From positions 1-29,639 of the forward strand of contig DLBH01000055.1 of assembly GCA_002494165.1 (NCBI GenBank): 29,639 bases of DNA, given 5' to 3'. The stretch comes from Lachnospiraceae bacterium UBA7026. GTDB lineage: Bacteria; Bacillota; Clostridia; Lachnospirales; Lachnospiraceae. Positions 7,624 through 15,062 of this stretch are shown here, piece after piece (the stretch's first letter is position 1; every line of letters starts with the position of its first letter). The position numbers and the translations under genes were made by a program. Under the pieces are notes generated by a model. It saw only the letters and a list, made by a program, of their open reading frames with translations. It did not search any database and was not told where the DNA came from.

Positions 7624-7654
7624 GGGCTGCCGCTTTAGTGCGACAGCCCCTTTT
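7624..7654. terminator. Probable bidirectional terminator between convergent genes
   Basis: GGGCTG(C)CGC pairs with GCG(A)CAGCCC (7624-7632 with 7641-7649, one mismatch). TTTT follows on the plus strand and CTTTG on the minus strand, where the DUF4097-like gene ends at 7765. Confidence 0.75.
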
Positions 7655-7764
7655 GGCATTCTAAGATATTATATCCGGGAATAATATAAGCCCTATTTCA
7701 AGGGGAAATGAATGAGTATGGGGAAGAGATCCACCGTGATCTATCGTCCGATTCCCTGGCCGGC

Positions 7765-8592
7765 TTATTTCTGGGTAAGGAAAATGTTTCCGTTGATGGT
7801 GGACAGTCTGATGTTCTGGAATGGCTTGGTCCCGTGCTGGCCGCTGATCACCTTTACATTTCCCGGCTTGACGCGGAGGGAGATCCCTTCGATGGAACAA
7901 TCGATATCGCCCCGCTTGCTGGCGCCGTCGATGATCATACCGGTCTCCTTGGGCAGGGACAGATAAATATTGCTGTTAAGGGTTTCACACTCAACTATAT
8001 TATTTAGCTGATTGAAGACGGCCCTGATTTCTCCTGAGGATGTGGCAAAGCGGCCTCCCCCTGATATGTTCTGGGCTGTCAGTCTGCCGGAGACAGAGTG
8101 GAGGTCCACAAAACCCTCGGCCCGGGCCAGATAAACCGGCGCTACAGAGGTAGCCAGACGGATACGGGGTGCATTCAGGCCTCTCAGCTGTATGGAGCCC
8201 TCGCTGGTCTCGGCGGCAAACCGCTCCAGGGTCCAGTCATCATTGGAAATGATGCTGCCGTACTGGGTTGAGAGCTGTAATTCTCCCTGATAGCTTTCCG
8301 GCAGGTAGATGTTGACATGGAAATCCCGGTCAACAGACTCTCTGCGGCCATAGCGGACCGTGGTTTTGATCCTGTTGCTGGATACCTTGGCAAAAAACTC
8401 GGATCCAGACAGACCCCCTATATATTCTTCGATTGTTAATTTATCATCCTTTGCTTTATAAAGATAAAGTGTCTCTGACTGATAGCCGATCTGCAGAGTC
8501 TTAACCTGGGAGACATCAAGGACGGTAACATGATCCGGTGTTTCAACGGATATGTCATGCTGAACAGCTTCCTCTTTTATTTGATTACTCAT
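7765..8592 (-). CDS. DUF4097-like beta-helix (putative adhesin) protein
   Basis: A 275-residue protein. The C-terminal two thirds is a series of short strands and turns (VNIYLPESYQGELQLSTQYGS, LRGLNAPRIRLATSVAPVYL, VDLHSVSGRLTAQNISG, IYLSLPKETGMIIDGASKRGDIDCS) ending in the G-N-I-F signature, which fits the DUF4097 'putative adhesin' beta-helix family. No signal peptide or membrane segment is visible, so despite the family name it may be cytoplasmic. Such proteins often sit beside PadR regulators and DUF1700 genes; none is next to this one. The start at 8592 has AGAGGGG about 9 bases upstream, and an upstream promoter supports a single-gene transcript. Confidence 0.75.
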   Translation of the reverse strand: MSNQIKEEAVQHDISVETPDHVTVLDVSQVKTLQIGYQSETLYLYKAKDDKLTIEEYIGGLSGSEFFAKVSSNRIKTTVRYGRRESVDRDFHVNIYLPESYQGELQLSTQYGSIISNDDWTLERFAAETSEGSIQLRGLNAPRIRLATSVAPVYLARAEGFVDLHSVSGRLTAQNISGGGRFATSSGEIRAVFNQLNNIVECETLNSNIYLSLPKETGMIIDGASKRGDIDCSIEGISLRVKPGNVKVISGQHGTKPFQNIRLSTINGNIFLTQK

Positions 8593-8614
8593 TTGCTATA
8601 CCCCTCTTTCCCTG

Positions 8615-8643
8615 ATTATAAAATAGCTCTTGCCAGCCGTGAA
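8615..8643 (-). promoter_or_regulatory. Promoter of the DUF4097-like gene
   Basis: On the minus strand: TTCACG (8643-8638), a 17-bp spacer and a perfect TATAAT (8620-8615), about 23 bases before the start codon. Confidence 0.65.
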
Positions 8644-8793
8644 TCATCCCGCCCTGAGTACGGATGATTACAATCTATATTATAGGCTAATCCCTGCTAT
8701 AAAACAATGTTAGGATGGGGTATTTTCTTTGATTCCTTGCCGGCCCCATATGACATTTTTCTCTCACTGGGCAGGCAGTTTTCCTTACTTTGT

Positions 8794-8819
8794 CTGAGAG
8801 GATGTCTCAGGGGCTTTTT
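8794..8819 (+). terminator. Terminator-like hairpin in the aroD leader
   Basis: CTGAGA (8794-8799) pairs with TCTCAG (8805-8810), followed by GGGC and TTTTT. It sits between the candidate extended -10 promoter and aroD, so it may act as an attenuator; the stem is only 6 bp. Confidence 0.4.
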
Positions 8820-8927
8820 GATGACGGATGGGCTTGTTCATGATAGAATTACAGAGGGGCAGGTGAACGGGCCCCTAGTAAGCTCCTGGATTTTTGGCAG
8901 GTCCGGGAGAAGAGAGAGGATAGGATT

Positions 8928-9686
8928 ATGAAGACAGTGAAAGTAAAAAACCTGGCTCTGGGTCAGGGCCGGCCTAAAATCTGCATCCCCCTGGTGGCCA
9001 GGTCTCTGACTGACCTGGAGGCCCAGGCAGGGCTTATAAAAGAGTTCCCGGCTGACATGGCAGAATGGCGTCTTGACTGGTTCCAGGGTCTGGAAGATGA
9101 CCGGGAGCTTGACAGGGCCCTGGCCCTGATCAGACAGAGCTTGGGCGGCCTGCCTCTGCTGGTTACCTTCCGGACTGCCGCAGAAGGAGGCCTCAGACCC
9201 ATTGGAAAAGAGGAATATTTTGCCCTCCTTAAGAATTTGGCCGGCAGGGAGGATGTGGACCTGCTGGATATGGAGGCCTGGTTTGATCCGGATCAGACAG
9301 CGGACAGGGTGGCAGAGCTCCAGGCCGGGGGTAAAGTGGTGATTTTGTCCCATCACAATTTCTCCCTGACGCCTTCCTTAGAGGAGATGACAGAAAGACT
9401 TGAAACTATGGCCCGGATGGGAGCTGATATAGCCAAGCTTGCGGTCATGCCCCGGACCATGGAGGATGTCTACCGGCTCCTGACCGCCACCAGCCTGGTC
9501 CATGAGAAGGACCTCTGCCCTATCATTACCATGGCCATGGGTCAGCAGGGACTGATCAGCAGATTATGTGGGGAGATATCCGGCTCCTGCCTGACCTTTG
9601 GCAGTGCCGGCCAGGCTTCGGCACCGGGCCAGGCAGCCGCCGACCGGCTCAGACTGGTCCTGGACCGGATCCACGACCTGCTTTAA
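8928..9686 (+). CDS. aroD: 3-Dehydroquinate dehydratase, type I
   Basis: A 252-residue cytoplasmic enzyme of the shikimate pathway that dehydrates 3-dehydroquinate through a Schiff base. The catalytic residues are His143 in SHHNFSLTP and Lys170 in GADIAKLAVMP, the same numbering as the enteric enzymes. The substrate-binding stretches AEWRLDWFQ, LVTFRTAAEGG and FGSAGQASAPGQ are present. In most relatives the last block is GSAxxASAPGQ. ATG 8928 has AGAGAGAGGA 7 bases upstream. It is followed by a very strong terminator, so it appears to be transcribed alone. With aroA and tyrA at 19319-21732 it accounts for part of aromatic amino acid synthesis. Confidence 0.96.
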   Translation: MKTVKVKNLALGQGRPKICIPLVARSLTDLEAQAGLIKEFPADMAEWRLDWFQGLEDDRELDRALALIRQSLGGLPLLVTFRTAAEGGLRPIGKEEYFALLKNLAGREDVDLLDMEAWFDPDQTADRVAELQAGGKVVILSHHNFSLTPSLEEMTERLETMARMGADIAKLAVMPRTMEDVYRLLTATSLVHEKDLCPIITMAMGQQGLISRLCGEISGSCLTFGSAGQASAPGQAAADRLRLVLDRIHDLL

Positions 9687-9708
9687 GGGAAAAAAAGATA
9701 ATGAAAGA

Positions 9709-9753
9709 GCTGCCGGGTTCTGACCGATTTACAGTCAGAACCCGGCAGCTTTT
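9709..9753. terminator. Strong terminator between convergent genes
   Basis: A perfect 16-bp stem (GCTGCCGGGTTCTGAC 9709-9724 with 9734-9749) with TTTT on the plus strand for aroD. On the minus strand the same stem is followed by CTCTTTCATTATCTTTTTTT, so it can also stop the transcript from the gene at 9876-11069. Confidence 0.93.
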
Positions 9754-9875
9754 GGCTGCAGTTATGTTATTCCTCTGTCAGCAGTTTTCCCATGGCAAAC
9801 AGCTTTTTGTCCACAAGCAGTTTTTCTGCCCGGGATACCTTTTTGCCGGCAGGAATCAATCTGTTTCTTGTGCGG

Positions 9876-11069
9876 TTATCGCTGGTCTTTCATCCACTGG
9901 ATGATACGGTCTGTCGCATGGCCGTCACAGCTGCTCATAAACTTGTTGCGGAAAGCGGCCAGCTTTTCCTTGTCCATCTGGCTTTCGGCATGGAGCAGGG
10001 CATCCAGCAGGGCCTCCTGGTCCTTGACGATGGGACCGGGGGTAAAGTCGCTGTAATCATAGTAGAAACCGCGCCAGTCACAGTAGTCATCATAATCGTA
10101 GGCATAGAAGATCATGGGCTTTTCAAAAAGAGAATACTCAAATACCAGAGAGGAGTAATCGGAGACGCAGATGTCCGCCGTAGCCAGCAGGTCTTCTATA
10201 TTAAGCTTAGAGGTTACATCCATGGCGAAATCAAGGCAGTCCTCAGGAATGAGGGGTGGATTCTTGACAAAGGGATGATGCTTGCAAAGAATGACATAGT
10301 CCTCACCCAGTTTCTCTTTAAAGTAGGAGAAGTCTATCATATCCGGCGATTTGGCCGAGGAGACGTGGCCCCTGAAGGTGGGGGCGTACAATATAATCTT
10401 CTTGTCCCTTGCCGCCGGCATCACCTTACAGACTTTCTCCCGCAGACTGCTTAGATAGGCCTGGTCATAGAACTGATCTGTCCGGCTGATGCCCAGGGGA
10501 CGGACGATTCCCTTGGGAAGGTGCATGGCCTCCTCATAGGCCCAGACCACCTCGGGACTGCTGACGGTTACCAGGGACAGGTTTTTGTAATTGGGGAACT
10601 TATCCAGGGTTCTGGCATCGGCCCCAAACTTTTTCTCGGCAGTGCTCCTGCCAAACTTTTTAAAGGCCCCGCATCCGTGCCAGAGGTTGATGGCCTTGGT
10701 TTCTTTTCTCAGCGGGAGGCAGGAGAGTATCATGGAAGCCTCATCAAGGATTACATATTTGGAGGTGGCCAGCTCACGGATCATGGCTTCTACTTTCTTG
10801 GTGAAGGCCTTGCCTCGGATAAAATTGTACTGGACAAAGGCAGTTTTAATCTCATATTCGCCACTTTCCTCCAGGGTCTTGTAGAGAACGTCAAAGGAGT
10901 TGGAAAGGGTGGTGAAGCGCATCTCCAGAAAGAGTACCTTGTTGTCTTTGACTGGTTGTTTGCAGCATTCCTTGTAGTATTTTGGGAAATAATACTTATA
11001 GCGGTAATGCCGTCGGAACATCCTTAATTTCTTCATAATACTTTTTTTTATTTTTTTTATGCTAAACAT
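9876..11069 (-). CDS. CDP-glycerol glycerophosphotransferase family protein
   Basis: A 397-residue enzyme of the TagB/TagF family, which transfers glycerol phosphate (or ribitol phosphate) from CDP-alditols during teichoic acid or related polymer synthesis at the inner membrane face. Conserved blocks are INLWHGCGAFKKFG (the catalytic WHG region), IILYAPTFRGH and CVSDYSSLVFEYSLFEKPMIFYAYDYDDY. The N-terminus is basic and amphipathic (MFSIKKIKKSIMKKLRMFRRHYRYKYYF), suiting membrane association. I start it at 11069 because GAAGGAG lies 8 bases upstream; the longer frame to 11195 would include the promoter. No other tag genes are nearby. Codons 4-9 contain two A8 runs, a slippage risk. A coding-like frame continues past the stop in another phase (9767-9887). 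Confidence 0.88.
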   Translation of the reverse strand: MFSIKKIKKSIMKKLRMFRRHYRYKYYFPKYYKECCKQPVKDNKVLFLEMRFTTLSNSFDVLYKTLEESGEYEIKTAFVQYNFIRGKAFTKKVEAMIRELATSKYVILDEASMILSCLPLRKETKAINLWHGCGAFKKFGRSTAEKKFGADARTLDKFPNYKNLSLVTVSSPEVVWAYEEAMHLPKGIVRPLGISRTDQFYDQAYLSSLREKVCKVMPAARDKKIILYAPTFRGHVSSAKSPDMIDFSYFKEKLGEDYVILCKHHPFVKNPPLIPEDCLDFAMDVTSKLNIEDLLATADICVSDYSSLVFEYSLFEKPMIFYAYDYDDYCDWRGFYYDYSDFTPGPIVKDQEALLDALLHAESQMDKEKLAAFRNKFMSSCDGHATDRIIQWMKDQR

Positions 11070-11163
11070 AAATAATCTCCTTCGGTCGGGAATTACCCGA
11101 TATAATGGTTGGCACAAGCGAGCAAATGGTTGAATTTTACAACAGTAAAAAAATAACTTAATA

Positions 11164-11192
11164 ATTATAGCAGAATAAGAATATTCTTTCAA
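11164..11192 (-). promoter_or_regulatory. Promoter of the CDP-glycerol transferase gene, with a palindrome in its spacer
   Basis: On the minus strand: TTGAAA (11192-11187), a 17-bp spacer, an extended TGC and a perfect TATAAT (11169-11164). The spacer includes most of a perfect palindrome AAGAATATTCTT (11177-11188), a possible operator. The leader of about 88 nt ends in a CGGG/CCCG hairpin just before the ribosome site. Confidence 0.8.
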
Positions 11193-11207
11193 CAAGAATA
11201 GAAAGTA

Positions 11208-11237
11208 TTGGATTTTTCCTGAAATATTTTATATTAT
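11208..11237 (+). promoter_or_regulatory. Promoter of the gene at 11265
   Basis: TTGGAT (11208-11213) with TATATT (11230-11235, 16-bp spacer) or TATTAT (11232-11237, 18-bp spacer). It diverges from the promoter at 11164-11192, with 15 bp between the two -35 elements. Confidence 0.55.
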
Positions 11238-11264
11238 ATATGTAGGTTAAAGGAGGAGAGTATA

Positions 11265-12335
11265 ATGGTATTTTTAGTTGTAGTTATTTTGCTTCTGGCG
11301 GTTTTGTGTCTGCTGTTTCTGTCAAAAAGAAAAGAGGATCCGGCCGGAGCGGCAGAGAAAAAAGCGGGAAGTATGGTCAGGGGGGGATCCGGGTCCCCGG
11401 GACAGACAGGACCTGGCGGACAGACGTCAGCGGGTCAGGCCTCTGAGAACCCGTCCGGCAAAGAGATTCTTTCAGCCGGAGGAAGGGCTGAAGACCGGAT
11501 TGGAATTAATGATGGGAACCAGGCCGGGAGCCGGGCGCAAGACCGGGCTGGCAGACAAGCCAAAGACCGGGCCCCAGCCGGGGAGGCGGACCATGATCAG
11601 AGACGGGAAGCCCGGACCGGGCAGGAGACGGAGACCGGCATGAAGAAAAATGCCAGACCCCGCCCCGTCAGGACAGAGAAAGAGGAAGCGGCCTCAGAAA
11701 TCTATGATTGTATCAATAAGGGCCTCAGACTGGTCAGTAACAGCTGGGTCCAGGGAGAACTGGGACAGCTTAAGGAGCTTGGGAGTCTTTCCCTTTCAGT
11801 GGACAAGTATTATGAAGAGATTCTTCAGGGTCTCCAGGACCGGCAGAAGCAGATCCTTTCTTCCTTCAGGGATGCTGTCTGCTTTGAGAAGCAAGAGGAC
11901 CGGATCAGGGTCGGGGCTGGAGAGGACACAGACCTGGAGCAGCTGCTTTTTGATTCCATGATGCCCTTCTATCCCTATTATGGAAAAGAGCTTCATAAAG
12001 AAGGTATCCGCTACGGATCCATACTTTCAAAGGATGTGCTTGATCTTTTTCACCAGCTGACCGGAAGGAAGTTCCGCATGGGTTTCCACAGGCGCTACCG
12101 CAATGGCCTGGATTCTTTTGACTGGAAGGATAATCATTATACGGTAAGGAATCCGGAAGGGAACCTGCTTTGTGATGCGGATTTCGAGGATGGAAAGATG
12201 GTGAGAGGATTTGCCAGGCTGCCGGCGGAGGAGACCGGGGATGATGGCTGGCAGATCTATAAGGAAGGCATCTGGGAAGATGGCAGTCTGAAAGAGGGAA
12301 GGATCTGTTACCACTACCAGAAAAAGATATATTAA
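11265..12335 (+). CDS. Membrane-anchored protein of unknown function
   Basis: A 356-residue protein, start fixed by AAAGGAGGA 7 bases before ATG 11265. One N-terminal membrane segment (about residues 2-20, VFLVVVILLLAVLCLLFL) is followed by KRK, so the rest probably stays in the cytoplasm. Residues 25-145 are low-complexity, rich in Gly, Arg, Asp and Gln, with repeated short units of the RAQDRAG / RQAKDRA kind. From about 146 a folded domain follows: helices (AASEIYDCINKGLRLVSNSW, YYEEILQGLQDRQKQILSSF) then strands (YTVRNPEGNLLCDADFEDGKMVRGFARL). I do not recognise the family. It diverges from the glycerophosphotransferase and ends at a shared terminator with pta. Confidence 0.75.
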   Translation: MVFLVVVILLLAVLCLLFLSKRKEDPAGAAEKKAGSMVRGGSGSPGQTGPGGQTSAGQASENPSGKEILSAGGRAEDRIGINDGNQAGSRAQDRAGRQAKDRAPAGEADHDQRREARTGQETETGMKKNARPRPVRTEKEEAASEIYDCINKGLRLVSNSWVQGELGQLKELGSLSLSVDKYYEEILQGLQDRQKQILSSFRDAVCFEKQEDRIRVGAGEDTDLEQLLFDSMMPFYPYYGKELHKEGIRYGSILSKDVLDLFHQLTGRKFRMGFHRRYRNGLDSFDWKDNHYTVRNPEGNLLCDADFEDGKMVRGFARLPAEETGDDGWQIYKEGIWEDGSLKEGRICYHYQKKIY

Positions 12336-12373
12336 GGAGCCGGACTTGCAAAGGAGTCCGGCATCAAGAGAAA

Positions 12374-12397
12374 CATGAAAAAGACCATGAAAAAGAC
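12374..12397. repeat. 12-bp tandem duplication at a terminator foot
   Basis: CATGAAAAAGAC occurs twice in perfect tandem (12374-12385, 12386-12397). The second copy forms part of the terminator stem. Confidence 0.85.
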
Positions 12398-12462
12398 CAT
12401 GATGAGGGGACCGGATTCCTATGCCGGGTTTCAAAGTTCATCATGGTCTTTTATATTTTTTG
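12391..12462. terminator. Long-stem terminator between convergent genes
   Basis: A perfect 15-bp stem (AAAAGACCATGATGA 12391-12405 with 12438-12452) with a 32-base loop containing an inner CCGG/CCGG hairpin. The plus-strand tail is TATATTTTTT. On the minus strand the tail is T-rich from the CATGAAAAAGAC copies, so it may also serve pta. Confidence 0.8.
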
Positions 12463-12490
12463 GTTATATGTTCTTTTGCATGAGTTTCTG

Positions 12491-13450
12491 TCAGCTTAAG
12501 GCAGCAGTGACAAGGGACATCTTGTAGACCTCGTCGGCATTACAGCCACGGCTTAAATCATTGACAGGAGCATTCAATCCCTGAAGTACGGGGCCGATGG
12601 CCTCGTAGCCTGCCAGACGGGCTGCCACTTTGTAGGCGATATTGCCGGCATTAATATCCGGGAAAATGAAAACATTGGCCCGGCCTGCCACCTTGGAACC
12701 CGGTGCTTTAAGCTTGCCGACAGCCATGTCAATGGCGGCGTCAAACTGAATCTCACCTTCCACATAAAGATCAGGAGCAAGCTCCCTGACCCTGGCGGTA
12801 GCCTCTGCCATCTTTGTCACGTCCTCGCCTTTGCCTGATCCAAGAGTGGAGTAGGAAAGCATGGCAACACGGGGAACGATGCCGAAGGTATCGGCTGTCT
12901 TGGCACTTTCAATGGCAATCTCAGCCAGCTCTTCCACATTGGGCTTGATATTGATCGCGCAGTCCGAGAAACATAATTTCTTCTGGCCCTTGATCATGAT
13001 GAAGGAGGAGCTTACGATCTTGTTGCCGGGCTTGGTCTTTATCAGCTGCAGAGCCGGACGGACCGTATCTGCCGTAGAGTAGGTGGCTCCGCCCAGAAGG
13101 CAGTCTGCCTTGCCCATCTTGACCAGCATGGTCCCGAAATAGTTGGTCTTCTTCAGGTTAGCCCTTACCTGGTCTTCCGTCATCTTGCCCTTTCTCAGGG
13201 CAACCATGGTCTGGACCATGTTCTCGATGTCATCATAATTTTCGGGATCGATGATCTCACATTTGTTGATGTCGTAGCCGTGTTCCTCTGCGGCAGCCTT
13301 TATCTCTTCCGGATTGCCCAGAAGGATGACATGGACAATATCATTCCTGCTCAGTTTTTCGGCTGCCTGCTGGATGCGGTAGTCTGTTCCTTCCGGGTAG
13401 ACGATCGTTGGAAATTTTTCTTTTAAACCCTGTTCTAATTCTTGAAACAT
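12491..13450 (-). CDS. pta: Phosphate acetyltransferase
   Basis: A 319-residue cytoplasmic enzyme interconverting acetyl-CoA and acetyl phosphate, the first step of acetate formation with ATP gain. Family blocks include IVYPEGTDYRIQQAA, DCLLGGATYSTADTVRPALQ, ALSYSTLGSGK-type MLSYSTLGSGKGEDV, VEGEIQFDAAID and NVFIFPDINAGNIAYK. Length fits the single-domain Pta of Firmicutes. I prefer the start at 13450 (MFQELEQGL) with GGAGG 6 bases upstream; starts at 13477 and 13468 are also possible. Acetate kinase, often adjacent, is absent from this position: the next gene downstream is convergent. Confidence 0.95.
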   Translation of the reverse strand: MFQELEQGLKEKFPTIVYPEGTDYRIQQAAEKLSRNDIVHVILLGNPEEIKAAAEEHGYDINKCEIIDPENYDDIENMVQTMVALRKGKMTEDQVRANLKKTNYFGTMLVKMGKADCLLGGATYSTADTVRPALQLIKTKPGNKIVSSSFIMIKGQKKLCFSDCAINIKPNVEELAEIAIESAKTADTFGIVPRVAMLSYSTLGSGKGEDVTKMAEATARVRELAPDLYVEGEIQFDAAIDMAVGKLKAPGSKVAGRANVFIFPDINAGNIAYKVAARLAGYEAIGPVLQGLNAPVNDLSRGCNADEVYKMSLVTAALS

Positions 13451-13509
13451 ATTAGCCTCCAATTCCATATTCTCCAAAATATGTTGTTGTTACAAAGATT
13501 GTCATTTTT

Positions 13510-13538
13510 ACTATAGCATATATTATCCTTTGTTTTAA
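13510..13538 (-). promoter_or_regulatory. Promoter of pta
   Basis: On the minus strand: TTAAAA (13538-13533), a 17-bp spacer, extended TGC and TATAGT (13515-13510). The predicted leader is about 55 nt. Confidence 0.7.
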
Positions 13539-13762
13539 CTCTTTTTTTTGTCTTCTTCTGCCTATTTTCAGGGCAGGAGGTTCTTTTTGAAATAATAAAT
13601 ATTATTTTCCAGGTCCCGGGGATGTACTGAAAAACCAGGCTGCGGGCTGCAAAAATAATTGGAAGGAAGAGGAAGCGGGCATTCCTGCCGTTTTAAGAAA
13701 ATGCCAGGGAATTATCTGGGAAAGATCAAATGCAGAAATATTTAGTATTTTAAGGATTTTTA

Positions 13763-13792
13763 TTAGGAAAACAGGAAAGATTGTGCTATAAT
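13763..13792 (+). promoter_or_regulatory. Promoter of the NlpC/P60 gene
   Basis: Extended -10 TGCTATAAT (13784-13792) with a weak TTAGGA at 13763-13768 (18-bp spacer). Confidence 0.65.
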
Positions 13793-14005
13793 CACTTTGT
13801 TGGAATTTCTCAGGATTCATTTCCCTATTATGTCATTTTCACTGATCATTCACGATCATTTTTTCCGCGATACAATATGTTCAATTTGTGCCTGTCATTT
13901 TTTGCAGGGCTTGCCGGACACTGGAAGCCAGGCTTTTTTGGGGACGGATTTTTGCTGCCCGGGCCCGGAAACCATAATAATCTTAGGAGAAAAGAGGAGA
14001 ATGAA

Positions 14006-14719
14006 ATGATAAAGCAAAAAGCATGCGGTCAAAGAATCCTGGTCCGGATTCTTCTTCTGGCCTTTGTCCTTATGATCGGAGACAGGATCTCTCTGTCCCC
14101 TCTGAGGGCTGAATCCTATGTACTGGGCAGTGAGGACCTGTCAGAGACAGAGGAGGAGATGGATGCCCAGATGGGAATGACTGTCAGCCAGCAGGCGACA
14201 GTAACCCTGGACGGCCTGACCCTCTATTCGGATGAGACGGGTCTTTGCGAGGCAGGCAGTCTCCGCCAGGGCCAGGTTGTTGAAATCCAGCAGACCGCAG
14301 GTATGTGGTGTCTGGTCAAGGCAGGGGAGGCCGCCGGCTATGTGATGAAGGACTGCCTCCAGATTCATAATATTGATTATAATGCCGTGGTGGAATATGG
14401 GAAAACCTTTTTGGGCAACCCCTATGTCTGGGGTGGTACCAGCCTGACCAAGGGCTGTGATTGTTCTGCTTTCATTATGAGAATATATGAACATTTTGGC
14501 GTCAGTGTTCCCCGTTCTTCCTATTTCCAGAGAACGGCCGGCATGGAGGTGAAAGACCTGCAGGATGCCCAGCCCGGTGATATCATCTGCTACAAGAATC
14601 ATGTGGCTATGTATATAGGGAATGATCAAATCCTTCACGCCAAGGGAAGAAGGAGCGGCATCGTCATTACAGACGGGGCTGATTACAGACAGATTCTGTC
14701 CATCCGCAGAGTCTTTTAA
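14006..14719 (+). CDS. Exported SH3-NlpC/P60 cell-wall hydrolase
   Basis: A 237-residue secreted peptidoglycan endopeptidase. ATG 14006 is chosen because GAGGAG ends 6 bases upstream and it gives a proper signal peptide (basic start, hydrophobic 11-25, likely cleavage near RAES at about 34-36). Residues 58-118 match a bacterial SH3 module (VTLDGLTLYSDETGLCEAGSLRQGQVVEI, ending GYVMKDCL). The NlpC/P60 domain runs from about 125 to the end: Cys153 in GCDCSAF is the nucleophile, His199 in KNHVAMYIG the base, His211 in ILHAKG the third polar residue. The usual DCSGF reads DCSAF here, a conservative change. It is followed after 17 bases by a small gene likely in the same transcript. Confidence 0.9.
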   Translation: MIKQKACGQRILVRILLLAFVLMIGDRISLSPLRAESYVLGSEDLSETEEEMDAQMGMTVSQQATVTLDGLTLYSDETGLCEAGSLRQGQVVEIQQTAGMWCLVKAGEAAGYVMKDCLQIHNIDYNAVVEYGKTFLGNPYVWGGTSLTKGCDCSAFIMRIYEHFGVSVPRSSYFQRTAGMEVKDLQDAQPGDIICYKNHVAMYIGNDQILHAKGRRSGIVITDGADYRQILSIRRVF

Positions 14720-14736
14720 ATGAGGGGGAATGAGTG

Positions 14737-15006
14737 ATGCAGTATTACATAGATCTGACAACGGACCAGTTTCAAAAACTGAAGGACCATGAATCAGAAA
14801 AGGTCCGGATTCCTGAAGATCAGGCATTGGAATTGACAGGCTCTGATAAAAAGCCTTATTTTACAGAAAACGACACACTGAAGGTTTACCATCCTTCCAA
14901 AGACCCGGAAGCCCTCCGCTTTGCGGTGACAGGGCCGTCCACAGAGGAAGAGGACGGCACTGTGGTTATTCCGGTAGAACTGCTGGAATGGATGGCTATA
15001 CTCTGA
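14737..15006 (+). CDS. Small hypothetical protein
   Basis: An 89-residue acidic protein with no signal peptide or membrane segment. The ATG at 14737 is 8 bases from GAGGGGG; the GTG one codon earlier is an alternative start. It begins MQYYIDLTTDQFQKL and ends GTVVIPVELLEWMAIL. I do not recognise the family. The 17-base gap and same strand suggest cotranscription with the NlpC/P60 gene. Its TGA stop lies in a GACAGGG/CCCTGTC hairpin (15005-15040) shared with the convergent CYTH gene. Confidence 0.65.
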   Translation: MQYYIDLTTDQFQKLKDHESEKVRIPEDQALELTGSDKKPYFTENDTLKVYHPSKDPEALRFAVTGPSTEEEDGTVVIPVELLEWMAIL

Positions 15007-15040
15007 CAGGGGACTGCAGTCTGCATGGGCATGCCCTGTC
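15005..15040. other. Hairpin between convergent genes
   Basis: GACAGGG (15005-15011) pairs with CCCTGTC (15034-15040), enclosing two smaller palindromes (GACTGCAGTC, GCATGGGCATGC). There is no T-tract, so terminator function is uncertain. Confidence 0.4.
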
Positions 15041-15062
15041 CGGATCCACGGCCCGGACCTGG

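Larger units (their letters stand above)
7463..7764. other. Gap between cysK and the DUF4097-like gene
   Basis: Non-coding as far as I can tell. It holds the cysK terminator (7510-7542), a weak hairpin CAGGA/TCCTG with a T-run (7588-7613) and a stronger bidirectional terminator (7624-7654). A 54-codon frame (7474-7638) is open but has no ribosome site and ends inside the last terminator stem. Confidence 0.6.
8593..8927. other. Divergent intergenic region before aroD
   Basis: It contains the minus-strand promoter at 8615-8643, a 9-bp inverted repeat GAATCATCC (8641-8649) / GGATGATT (8662-8669) overlapping that -35, an extended -10 TGCTATAAA (8695-8703) reading towards aroD, and a terminator-like hairpin at 8794-8819. 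A frame from 8707 overlaps the aroD start but has no ribosome site, so I do not call it. Confidence 0.55.
13451..14005. other. Intergenic region between pta and the NlpC/P60 gene
   Basis: It contains divergent promoters for pta (13510-13538) and the NlpC/P60 gene (13763-13792). Between them, a stem of CTGCC/GGCAG (13558-13576) with a short T-run has no obvious client. The NlpC/P60 leader is about 207 nt and contains a weak TGATC/GATCA hairpin followed by six Ts (13843-13864) and a CTGG/CCAG hairpin followed by GC and six Ts (13922-13939). Both are small and may be chance. No convincing gene. Confidence 0.5.

Noticed and set aside
7474..7638. 54-codon open frame after cysK whose end (VPAFLRDKG) resembles the FtsZ C-terminal tail
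   Set aside because: No ribosome binding site, it spans the cysK terminator and stops inside the next terminator stem; the FtsZ-like match is only a few residues.
13781..14005. N-terminal extension of the NlpC/P60 protein
   Set aside because: It would include the promoter -10 region, and it hides the signal peptide that begins at 14006 after a good ribosome site.
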